Below are positions 8,481 through 15,648 of a DNA stretch of 64,000 bases, one piece after another. Location: the NCBI GenBank assembly GCA_036013505.1, contig CP107851.1, positions 6,346,501 through 6,410,500 of the forward strand, in the 5' to 3' direction. How positions within the stretch are numbered: the first letter of the stretch is position 1; each line of letters begins with the position of its first letter. Made by a program: the position numbers and the translations under genes. The DNA comes from Streptomyces sp. NBC_00510 (GTDB taxonomy: Bacteria; Actinomycetota; Actinomycetes; Streptomycetales; Streptomycetaceae). The notes beneath the pieces are model-generated. The model saw only the letters and a list, made by a program, of their open reading frames with translations, was not told where the DNA came from and did no database searches.

Positions 8481-8740
8481 GCGGCGTCGATGGGGGTGGC
8501 GAGGGCCTGCACGACCAGCTCCTCGACGTCCTGGACGGTGGTGATGTCGGGCACCGTCCCCTGGCTCATGGACCTGAGACCGAAGGCGGACTCGATCTGC
8601 AGCGACAGCTCGATCACGGCGAGGGAGTCGTAGCCGAGGTCCTCCACCAGGAGGTCCGCGGGGGCGACGTCCCGCTTGCCGCTCGGGCTCATCTCGCCGA
8701 CGATCTCGCGGACCTTGGCGCGCGTGGACTCGTTGGACAT
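8477..8740 (-). CDS. Acyl carrier protein
   Basis: An 87-residue free-standing carrier protein with the 4'-phosphopantetheine site GYDSLAVIEL (S39) and helix II/III features of type II ACPs. Sequence around the site (EDLGYDSL) is unlike a primary-metabolism AcpP, fitting a dedicated pathway carrier. Together with the fatty-acyl-AMP ligase it forms an acyl-loading pair. The stop overlaps the SGNH hydrolase start (ATGA). No phosphopantetheinyl transferase gene is in the window, so a housekeeping one must act. Confidence 0.93.
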   Translation of the reverse strand: MSNESTRAKVREIVGEMSPSGKRDVAPADLLVEDLGYDSLAVIELSLQIESAFGLRSMSQGTVPDITTVQDVEELVVQALATPIDAA

Positions 8741-8779
8741 GCCGAACTCACTTTCCTGAGAGGGGTACTGACGGATGGG

Positions 8780-9817
8780 TCACCGGGCGGCGGCGCGGGC
8801 CGCGGCGGCACGGATCGGGTGCGGCGCCGACCACCGCTCCTCGTAGGCGGACAGCGCCTTGCCGATCTCCTCGCGCCAGGCCCGCTGGGCGCGGTCGGCC
8901 AGTTCGGGCAGGCCGATCAGGCGCAGCTGCTTGACCAGCCGCTCCTCGCCGATGTCGACGGCACCCTGCAACTGCGCGGCCCGGCTGGCGAGCGCGGCGG
9001 GGATGGCGGGCGAGGGGTTGTGCCGGGCGGGGCCGATGAGCACCCAGGCCGCCATCCCGATCGCCTCGAAGTGGGCGTCCTCGACCACCCGGCCGAAACC
9101 GCGCGCCACGCCGTCCTCGGCGGCCCGCAGCCCGAACGAGACGTGCCGGGACTCGTCCCGCGTGACGTTGGTGAGCCCCTCCTCCAGGGCGGCCAGCCGC
9201 AGCCGCCGGGCGAGGAAGCGGGTGGTGCGCAGCGCGGTGGCGGCCAGTACGCCCTCGGTGATCAGGTGGTAGTAGACCAGGGCGCGGTACCAGGACTCGG
9301 TGTCGCCGCTGCGCCGGACCTCCGAGGTGACCCTGGTGAGCTCGGGGGCGAAGACCTTGGCGTAGTCGGCCGCCGCCTCCAGGTCGCCGCCCTCCGCGGC
9401 GTCGAGGTCGATACCGCAGGCGTCCTCCAGGTAGGTCTGGAAGAACCGCACGTGGCGGGCCTCGTCGGCGAGCTGGGTGCACAGGTAGATGCGGTCGTCC
9501 TCGGTCGGCGGGCTGTCGATCAGCGTGCCGAGGGTGTGGGTCACCGCGACCTCGCCGACCTCCAGTTCGGCCAGCGCGCCCAGCATCTGCTGCCGCATGA
9601 ACGGGGTGAGGGCGTTCCAGCGCTCCACGTCACGGGCCGGCCTGACCTCGGCGACGCTCCACTGCTGCCGTTCCCAGCGGCGGTAGAGGTCGGCGGAGGT
9701 GGCGAGCCGGCCCTGCCGGTCCTGGCCGGGTCCGTGCTCGTCGGTGCCGGTTTCCGCGGTGATGTCGGGGACGTAGCCCTGGCCGGGTCCGGTGTCCGTG
9801 GTGGCGGCAGTCGTCAT
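8780..9817 (-). CDS. R2-like ferritin-fold diiron oxygenase
   Basis: A 345-residue protein resembling ribonucleotide-reductase R2 / R2-like ligand-binding oxidases: LYRRWERQQWSVAEV near residue 44, ALAELEVGE, QLADEARHVRFF (E119/H122), LITEG and TRDESRHVSFG. These supply the expected four carboxylates and two His of a diiron site. No R1 partner or RNR C-terminus is seen, so this is a tailoring oxidase, not RNR. It is not closely similar to the AurF-like protein in the same operon. GAGGAG sits 9 nt before the ATG at 9815-9817; an upstream ATG at 9844 lacks such a site. Confidence 0.8.
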   Translation of the reverse strand: MTTAATTDTGPGQGYVPDITAETGTDEHGPGQDRQGRLATSADLYRRWERQQWSVAEVRPARDVERWNALTPFMRQQMLGALAELEVGEVAVTHTLGTLIDSPPTEDDRIYLCTQLADEARHVRFFQTYLEDACGIDLDAAEGGDLEAAADYAKVFAPELTRVTSEVRRSGDTESWYRALVYYHLITEGVLAATALRTTRFLARRLRLAALEEGLTNVTRDESRHVSFGLRAAEDGVARGFGRVVEDAHFEAIGMAAWVLIGPARHNPSPAIPAALASRAAQLQGAVDIGEERLVKQLRLIGLPELADRAQRAWREEIGKALSAYEERWSAPHPIRAAAARAAAR

Positions 9818-9971
9818 TGCACTCGTCTCCTCGTGGGAATTCACGTCGTCAGGGCATGCGTGACCGCGGCGGGAACGCGGCGGAATTCACGGATGACGGA
9901 AAAGGAATCACTGCAACTGCGGCGCGCGTGCCGGGGACGCCGGGCGCGCCGGATGGGCGGGACGCGCCGGC

Positions 9972-11663
9972 TCAGCCGGTGACGGGGGTGGCGGGAGCCG
10001 TGCCGTGCACGACCTCCCCGATGGCCTCCCCGTCCTGGAAGCGGCGCCAGAGCAGGCGCCGGCGCGGCTTGCCGCTGGAGGTGCGGGGGATGCCGCCCCG
10101 CGCGGTGCGGACCACGGTGACCCTGACGGTGTCGTCGGTGGCGGCGCGGACCACGGCGAGCGCGCCGTCGAGCCAGCCGGCCTCCCCCGATTCGACGACG
10201 GCCACCACGTGGTGGGCCTCACCGGTCGTGCCGAGGGCGACGGCGCACCGCCCGGACGGGATGCCGTCGATCACGGTGAGCGCGGTCTCGAGGTCCTCCG
10301 CGTGCACCTTCCGGCCGCGGACCTTGATGCTGTCGCCGACCCGGCCGACCACGAACAGTTCGCCGTCCAGCAGGAATCCGGAGTCGCCGGTGCGCAGGCC
10401 GCCGTCCGTGAAGTTCGACGAGGCGTCCGGTACGGAGGAGCGGTAGCCGCTCGCCACGGATGCCCCCCGGACGCGGATCTCGCCGAAGTGCCCCTCGGGG
10501 AGCGGCGCGCCGTCCTCGTCGACGATGTCCACGGCGGCGCCCGGCACCGCCGGGCCGCAGGACGTCAGCCAGTTCGCCCCGCCGTCCGGGTGGGCGGTCC
10601 CGAGCCGTCCCCGGCCGGTGGGCACGACCGGCCGGCCGGTGTGCAGTCCGCCTTCCAGCCGTACGGTGCGTGCCCTGGTGCCCGGCGTGACGCCCGAGAC
10701 GGCCAGGGTGGCCTCGGCGAGTCCGTAGCAGGGGGCGAAGGCCGTGGTGCGGAAGCCGTGGGGGGCCAGCAGTGCGCCGAACGCGGCGGCGGCCCGGGGA
10801 TCGATGCGCTCCGCTCCGTTCATGGCGACCCGCCAGCGGGAGAAGTCCATTCCCTCCAGGTCCTGCGGACGGACGCGTTTGGCGGTGTAGCCGTACCCGA
10901 AGTTGGGGGCGGTGGTCACGGTCGCGCCGTGCCGGCCGTGCGCCTCCAGCCAGCGCAGCGGGTCCCGCACGAAGTCCAGGGGCGACATGAGCCACAGGTC
11001 GATCTGGGCCGTGAGCGAACCGAGGAACGTTCCGATGAGTCCCATGTCGTGGTAGAGCGGGAGCCAGGAGGAGCAGGAGTCGGCGGCGGTTATCCCCAGC
11101 CACTCGTGAATGCTCCGGACGTTCGCCGCCAGATTGTCCTGGGACACCCGGACCCCCTTCGGGGTGCCGCTGGATCCCGAGGTGAACTGCAGGAGTCCGA
11201 GGTCCGCCGGTGCGCGTCGCGCGGAATCCTCGATCGATAATTCCGCCGACCCCTCGAGGAGTACCGCGGAGCCGCCGTCCAGCTGCGTTGAGCTTTTCTC
11301 GGCTATTTCCGAGAGGGACGCGTCGGACAGTATCAGGGCCGGTTCCGCGACCTTCAGGATGTCCGTGACGTGCTCGGTGTAACGATCGTTTCCCTGGAAG
11401 GTGAGGGGCGAGGCGATCGGTGCCGGTGTGAGGCCGGCGAGCATGGTGCCCAGGAAGGCGGGTGCGAAGTCGCGCACCTCGCTGACCAGTAGAGACACAA
11501 CGTCGCCGGGCTGTGCGCCGTGGGCGTGGAGTAAGGAGGCCACTTGGTGCGCCTCGCCGGCCAGTGTGGTGTAGGAGACGAACGACCAGCCGGTCCCGGA
11601 ATCCGAGAAATGGATTCCCCGATCGTCGGCGGCATGGTCGAGCCAGTCAAGAACGGTGTGCAT
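9972..11663 (-). CDS. Fatty-acyl-AMP ligase (FAAL)
   Basis: A 563-residue ANL-superfamily adenylating enzyme. The P-loop is QFTSGSSGTPKG (159-170). The FAAL signature WLPLYHDMGLIG is followed by PCYGLAEATLAVSG, RTGDSGF, VRGRKVHAEDLE, and the C-terminal Lys region PRTSSGKPRRR. FAALs activate a free fatty acid and transfer it to an ACP, here probably the one 1.2 kb downstream. A GGGGA site precedes the ATG. Codon 142 (Leu; bases 11238-11240) is TTA, the rare bldA codon. As first gene of the operon it would gate all acyl loading. A 154-nt gap separates it from the next gene. Confidence 0.92.
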   Translation of the reverse strand: MHTVLDWLDHAADDRGIHFSDSGTGWSFVSYTTLAGEAHQVASLLHAHGAQPGDVVSLLVSEVRDFAPAFLGTMLAGLTPAPIASPLTFQGNDRYTEHVTDILKVAEPALILSDASLSEIAEKSSTQLDGGSAVLLEGSAELSIEDSARRAPADLGLLQFTSGSSGTPKGVRVSQDNLAANVRSIHEWLGITAADSCSSWLPLYHDMGLIGTFLGSLTAQIDLWLMSPLDFVRDPLRWLEAHGRHGATVTTAPNFGYGYTAKRVRPQDLEGMDFSRWRVAMNGAERIDPRAAAAFGALLAPHGFRTTAFAPCYGLAEATLAVSGVTPGTRARTVRLEGGLHTGRPVVPTGRGRLGTAHPDGGANWLTSCGPAVPGAAVDIVDEDGAPLPEGHFGEIRVRGASVASGYRSSVPDASSNFTDGGLRTGDSGFLLDGELFVVGRVGDSIKVRGRKVHAEDLETALTVIDGIPSGRCAVALGTTGEAHHVVAVVESGEAGWLDGALAVVRAATDDTVRVTVVRTARGGIPRTSSGKPRRRLLWRRFQDGEAIGEVVHGTAPATPVTG

Positions 11664-11736
11664 CAGGTCCCCCCGCGGTCACTGATCTACGAGCCGGAAC
11701 ATGGTCGTTTTCGAAGTTCCGGCCCTGCCGCGTTCG

Positions 11737-11765
11737 AGTCTGCCATGGGGAGGGGTTGACTGCAA
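11737..11765 (-). promoter_or_regulatory. Possible promoter of the biosynthetic operon
   Basis: On the minus strand TTGCAG (11760-11765) and CAGACT (11737-11742) are 17 nt apart. This would start transcription about 65 nt before the FAAL ATG. The surrounding 11755-11850 is unusually AT-rich for this chromosome. Predicted from consensus only. Confidence 0.35.
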
Positions 11766-11895
11766 GAAAATTATTTGCGCCGACCCGCCGGTAATGATCG
11801 GCGAGAGCGGATTGGTTTATTCCTTGAATTGTTTCCGAACGATTTACTCCGCCACGCGGTGAGTAATGGTGGGGAATGTTGACGGAAAACGGGAG

Positions 11896-11936
11896 GGCGG
11901 CGACCGGGAGAACGATTCAACGTTCTCCCGGCCGCC
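11896..11936 (-). terminator. Terminator of the MFS exporter gene
   Basis: A perfect 11-bp stem (11904-11914 with 11921-11931) and 6-nt loop, extended by an outer 5-bp GC stem (11896-11900 with 11932-11936). On the minus strand it is followed by a short T-containing stretch. It separates the exporter gene from the FAAL operon, so the two are separate transcription units. Confidence 0.75.
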
Positions 11937-11962
11937 GGTTTTCCCGGCTCCGGGCGGGGGTC

Positions 11963-13414
11963 TCAGGAGCCGGGGACCTCCGCCGGTGCCGGCGTGCCCG
12001 CCTCCTGCCGCGGGGCGGCCGCGGGAGCCCGGTCGGTGAGCCCCAGGGCGGCGAGCGCCGCCACGACGGTGACGGCCGTGCACACCCGGTACAGGTCGTG
12101 GAAGGCTTCGACGCCCGGCGCCGAGTGCGCGGCCATGATGGCGGCCAGCATCGCCGTCCCCAGGGCGCCGCCGATCTGGCGCGCGGTGAGGTTCATGCCC
12201 ACGCCGGCCGCGAACTGCAGCGGCGGGAGCGCGGTCGCCGCGATGGACGACAGCGAGGTGACGGCGAAGCCGAGGCCGCCACCGCCCAGGAGTCCGGTCG
12301 GGACCCAGGCTCCCCAGAAGTCGGGCTCGGCGCCCAGGAAGTCACTGCCCATCAGCGCGGTGCACGTGGCGAACATCGCCGCGCCGAGGACCACCAGCCA
12401 GCGGTGCGTCGCCGGTTTGGAGACCCGGCCGGCGGCGGTCGAGGTGATCATGGAGGCGACCGCGCCGACGCTCATCGCCCCGGCGGCCTCCATGATGCTC
12501 CAGTGCCACACCCCGGTGGCGAACAGCGCGCCCGCCAGCAGCCAGGCGAACATCGACACGCCGAAGACCGCGGAGACGCCGTTGACCACCGCGTACTTCC
12601 GGCTCTTCCACAGATCGGTGGCGATGGCCGGGGACTCGTGCCGCCGCGACCTCAGCACCGCGAACGCGCCCAGGGCCAGTCCGCCGGCGAGCAGGCCGAG
12701 GGTGCGGGCGCTCGTCCATCCCCATGAGTCGCCCTCGGTGAGCGAGGCCACGACCAGTCCGATGCCGAGCGCGAGCGCCGCGGTGCCCACGATGTCGGGA
12801 AGCCTGCTGCCCGTCGCGGGCTGGTGGCGGGGGAGCGCCCTCAGCCCGGCGACGGCCAGCAGGACGCCGATGGGCACGTTGATGTAGAAGACCGCGCGCC
12901 AGCTGAGCTGCTCCACGAGCACGCCGCCGATGGCCGGGCCGACCACCGCGGAGAAGCCCGCCACCGCCGACCACGTGCCGATCGCCTTGATCAGCTTCTC
13001 CAGCGGGGTCGAGGACATGATCAGGCTGAGCGCCGAGGGGATCATCCCCGCCGCCAGCGCGCCCTGCGCGAACCGCGCCACGATCAGCCACTCCGGGCCC
13101 GTGGCCGCGCCGCAGGCCAGTGAGGCGAGCGTGAAGCCGGTCAGCGACCAGAGGAAGACCTTGGTGCGCCCGACGGTGTCGGCCAGCCGTCCCGCCGGCG
13201 TCAGTACGGCGGCGAACATCACCGCGTAACCGCTGACCACCCAGGTCAGCGTGGCCATCCCGGTGTCCGGGAACTTCTCGATGATCTTGGGGAACGCGAT
13301 GTTCACGACGGACAGGTCGAGGAACGCCATGAAGGTCGCGCCCGAGCAGAGGAGCAGCACCAGGCCCGGATTGACCTCGGGCTCTCCCTGCCCACTCCTT
13401 AAGTCTTCGGACAT
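11963..13414 (-). CDS. MFS drug-efflux transporter (DHA2/EmrB-QacA, 14 TM)
   Basis: A 483-residue polytopic protein. The first helix carries FLDLSVVNIAFPKI, the DHA2 family D1-type motif. GRLADTVGRTKVFLWSL is motif A between helices 2 and 3, and GPAIGGVLVEQLSWRAVFYINVPIG is motif C and the following loop. Hydrophobicity gives about 14 helices. The start is the ATG at 13412-13414 with GGAGG upstream; the frame extends further upstream but lacks a site. Codon 5 is TTA (13400-13402), predicting bldA dependence. It is divergent from a MarR gene across a palindrome and probably exports the cluster product or gives self-resistance. Confidence 0.92.
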   Translation of the reverse strand: MSEDLRSGQGEPEVNPGLVLLLCSGATFMAFLDLSVVNIAFPKIIEKFPDTGMATLTWVVSGYAVMFAAVLTPAGRLADTVGRTKVFLWSLTGFTLASLACGAATGPEWLIVARFAQGALAAGMIPSALSLIMSSTPLEKLIKAIGTWSAVAGFSAVVGPAIGGVLVEQLSWRAVFYINVPIGVLLAVAGLRALPRHQPATGSRLPDIVGTAALALGIGLVVASLTEGDSWGWTSARTLGLLAGGLALGAFAVLRSRRHESPAIATDLWKSRKYAVVNGVSAVFGVSMFAWLLAGALFATGVWHWSIMEAAGAMSVGAVASMITSTAAGRVSKPATHRWLVVLGAAMFATCTALMGSDFLGAEPDFWGAWVPTGLLGGGGLGFAVTSLSSIAATALPPLQFAAGVGMNLTARQIGGALGTAMLAAIMAAHSAPGVEAFHDLYRVCTAVTVVAALAALGLTDRAPAAAPRQEAGTPAPAEVPGS

Positions 13415-13489
13415 AGTGCGGCACACCTCCGGTGAGCGGGTACGACGGAACTGCTGCGGACCGGCCGTCTCGGGTAAGATGGACAGGGT

Positions 13490-13521
13490 CCTTACGTTCT
13501 TAGCGTGCCAAGAACGTAAGG
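13490..13521. promoter_or_regulatory. MarR operator palindrome between divergent genes
   Basis: CCTTACGTTCTT (13490-13501) and AAGAACGTAAGG (13510-13521) are perfect 12-nt inverted repeats around an 8-nt spacer. It lies between the MFS and MarR starts, close upstream of the MarR start and just after a -10-like TAAGAT (13475-13480). MarR proteins typically bind such palindromes and repress both divergent genes until a ligand binds. Confidence 0.85.
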
Positions 13522-13548
13522 TTCCTGTCAATGCGAGGGGAGACCTTG

Positions 13549-13980
13549 GTGGACGCCGACAGCGATGAGCTCTGCCTGAGCTTCCTGGTCCGTCAGGCGT
13601 GGCTGAACATGCGCGGGGCCATGGACGGCGCGTTGTCGGGGCTCGGGCTGTCCGTCGCCCAGTACGCCTCCCTGCTCGTGCTGGCGGACCAGCCGGGCAT
13701 CACCATCGCCGACCTGGCCCGTGCCGTCGCCAGCACCCGCCAGTCGGCCAACGAACTGCTCGCCGGGCTTGCGGACCAGGGTCTGGTGGAACGCCGGCGG
13801 CACCCCACGGACGGCCGCAGCCAGCAGGTCTTCCTGACCGACGCCGGGCGCGAGCGCCTGGAGAAGGCCCGGCCCGTGGTGCGTGAGCGCGAACGGGAGC
13901 TCGAGGCCGGGTTCAGCGACGAGGAACGCCGCCTGGCCCGGCAGTGGCTGCGGCGCATGACCGGTGACCGCGCGGAGTGA
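13549..13980 (+). CDS. MarR-family transcriptional regulator
   Basis: A 143-residue winged-helix regulator. The core is GLSVAQYASLLVLADQPG, the helix-turn-helix ITIADLARAVASTRQSANELLAGLADQG, and the wing RRRHPTDGRSQQVFLTDAG. Terminal helices supply the dimer interface. The GTG at 13549 has GAGGGGAG six nt upstream; an in-frame ATG at 13531 adds six residues but has a poorer site. It is divergent from the exporter and presumably represses it and itself through the palindrome at 13490-13521, responding to the pathway product or a related acid or phenol. Confidence 0.93.
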   Translation: MDADSDELCLSFLVRQAWLNMRGAMDGALSGLGLSVAQYASLLVLADQPGITIADLARAVASTRQSANELLAGLADQGLVERRRHPTDGRSQQVFLTDAGRERLEKARPVVRERERELEAGFSDEERRLARQWLRRMTGDRAE

Positions 13981-14019
13981 GCGCGGGGTGCCGGCCCGAA
14001 GGCCGGCGCGGACGTACGA

Positions 14020-14050
14020 AGGGCCCGGCACCGCGACGGTGCCGGGCCCT
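14020..14050. terminator. Bidirectional terminator (MarR / redox operon)
   Basis: A perfect 14-bp stem (14020-14033 with 14037-14050) and 3-nt loop between convergent genes: downstream of marR on the plus strand and of the NuoF-like gene on the minus strand. Confidence 0.85.
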
Positions 14051-14067
14051 CCTGCGTGCGGCCGGGG

Positions 14068-15648
14068 TCAGCGGCGGCCGCCCTCCTCCATGCGCAGCGC
14101 CAGTGCGGGGCAGCGGGCCACCGCACGCTGCGCGGCCGCGTCCAGGTGCGGCGGGACGGGCGTGCCGGCGATGTCGGGGTAGCCGTCCCGGTCCAGCCGT
14201 ACGATCTCCGGGAGGACGCCGGCGCACAGGCCGTGGCCCTTGCACAGCGTCCAGTCGACGTTCAGCCGCTTGTTGCTGGTCTGCGCGGCCGCGCCGGCGG
14301 GGGCGCCGCCGCGCGGCGCCGGCGGGTCGGACTTCAGCAGCGGCAGCACGCCCACGGTGGGGCGGCCGCAGCCGCCGCCGAGGACGTGGGCGGCGAGGTC
14401 GTCGGTGAAGGCGTTGATGGTGGACATCACGAAGCGCATCGAGCCGTCGGGGTGCTTGCACACCCCGCGCCCCTTCACCGCGACCGCGGTCTGCCGCAGT
14501 TGCTCCAGCGCGGCCTGCCCGCCGCCGTTGAGCACGTCCTGCAGCAGTCCGGCCATACGGGGCAGCCCGAGGCGGCACGGCCCGCACTGCCCGGCCGTCT
14601 CGGCGGCCAGCCACTGCGCGACCCGCAGCGACTCGCCCAGCGGGCACAGGCCCGGGTCCAGCGGGAGCAGGGCGCCCGCGCCCAGGGTGGCCTTGTGGGC
14701 CTCCAGGCTCTCGCGGGCGATGGTCACCATCGAGGCGACGCTGGGGTCGATCCAGTTGCCGTGGTAGCCGCCGACGAGCACGCCCTGCCCCGGATTCCCG
14801 CCGCACATCTGCAGGATGTACGACATCGGCACACCCGTCGGGGTCTCCACGACCGTCTGCCGGGGCACCGAGCCGGACACGGTCAGCATGGCCGTACCGG
14901 GCTCGCCCGGGGCGCCCGCGGAGCCGAAGCGGATCGCCCCCATGCGGGCGCCGATGGCCAGTTGGGTGAAGGTCTCGGTGTTGGAGAAGAGCGTCGGCAT
15001 GCCGCCGAGGCCGGACTCGCTCGCGCTCACCTTCTTGCCGGGCGGCAGGGGGAGGCCGCCGTTGGCCGCCGAGATGATGCCCGAGGACTCGCCCGACACG
15101 AAGCGCTCCGGCATGCGCACGATCCGGGCCCTCAGCTGGCGGCCCCGCTTGGTGCCCAGGCCGCGCTCGGCCAGGGCGTCGCGCACGGACTGTTCGTTGG
15201 TGTCGCGCGTGACGCTGATGACGAGTTCGCGTGCGCCGAGGATCTCGGCGCACAGCAGGGCCCCGTCCAGCATGAGGTGCGGGGCGCGGCGCAGGATGAC
15301 GGCGTCCTTGCGGCAGGCCGGTTCGCCCTCGCAGCCGTTGACCATCACCGCGGTCGGCGAGCCGCGCCGGCGCGCGGCCTCACCGACGGCCTTGAGCTTC
15401 TTGTAGAAGGGGAAGCCCGCCCCGCCGCGGCCGCGCAGGCCCATCAGCTCGGCGAGGTCGAGCAGTTCGCCCTCGGTCATGCTCGGCATGGAGCCGTGCA
15501 CATTGAGGTGGGTCACCCGGTCCAGGCGCTCCACCTCGTCGAACCCCGCGGTGATCCGGGGCAGCCCGACGGTGCGCACGTCGGGGAGCACATCACCCGC
15601 CCCCGAGCGAGGGGCGGGTGACCGGTCCGGTATGGCGGGAACGCTCAT
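14068..15648 (-). CDS. NuoF-like (SLBB) flavin/Fe-S protein fused to a ferredoxin domain
   Basis: A 526-residue protein like the 51-kDa subunit of complex I. The FMN/NADH region GLRGRGGAGFPFYKK starts near 70, followed by VNGCEGEPACRKD, SETFTQ-type and SLBB sequence. The Fe-S region reads TAGQCGPCRLG where complex I has SCGKCTPCR, so the first cluster Cys is Ala; a later Cys is in GRGVCKHPDG. A C-terminal ferredoxin-like domain has CKGHGLCAG and ARCPALAL (three Cys). It shares a 4-nt overlap with the downstream end of the membrane haem protein gene, suggesting an electron-transfer pair. It is not part of a nuo operon. Confidence 0.85.
   Translation of the reverse strand: MSVPAIPDRSPAPRSGAGDVLPDVRTVGLPRITAGFDEVERLDRVTHLNVHGSMPSMTEGELLDLAELMGLRGRGGAGFPFYKKLKAVGEAARRRGSPTAVMVNGCEGEPACRKDAVILRRAPHLMLDGALLCAEILGARELVISVTRDTNEQSVRDALAERGLGTKRGRQLRARIVRMPERFVSGESSGIISAANGGLPLPPGKKVSASESGLGGMPTLFSNTETFTQLAIGARMGAIRFGSAGAPGEPGTAMLTVSGSVPRQTVVETPTGVPMSYILQMCGGNPGQGVLVGGYHGNWIDPSVASMVTIARESLEAHKATLGAGALLPLDPGLCPLGESLRVAQWLAAETAGQCGPCRLGLPRMAGLLQDVLNGGGQAALEQLRQTAVAVKGRGVCKHPDGSMRFVMSTINAFTDDLAAHVLGGGCGRPTVGVLPLLKSDPPAPRGGAPAGAAAQTSNKRLNVDWTLCKGHGLCAGVLPEIVRLDRDGYPDIAGTPVPPHLDAAAQRAVARCPALALRMEEGGRR

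Noticed and set aside
8780..9817. Ribonucleotide reductase beta subunit
   Set aside because: It lacks an adjacent R1 gene and RNR-specific C-terminus and sits in a biosynthetic operon, so an R2-like oxidase is a better reading.
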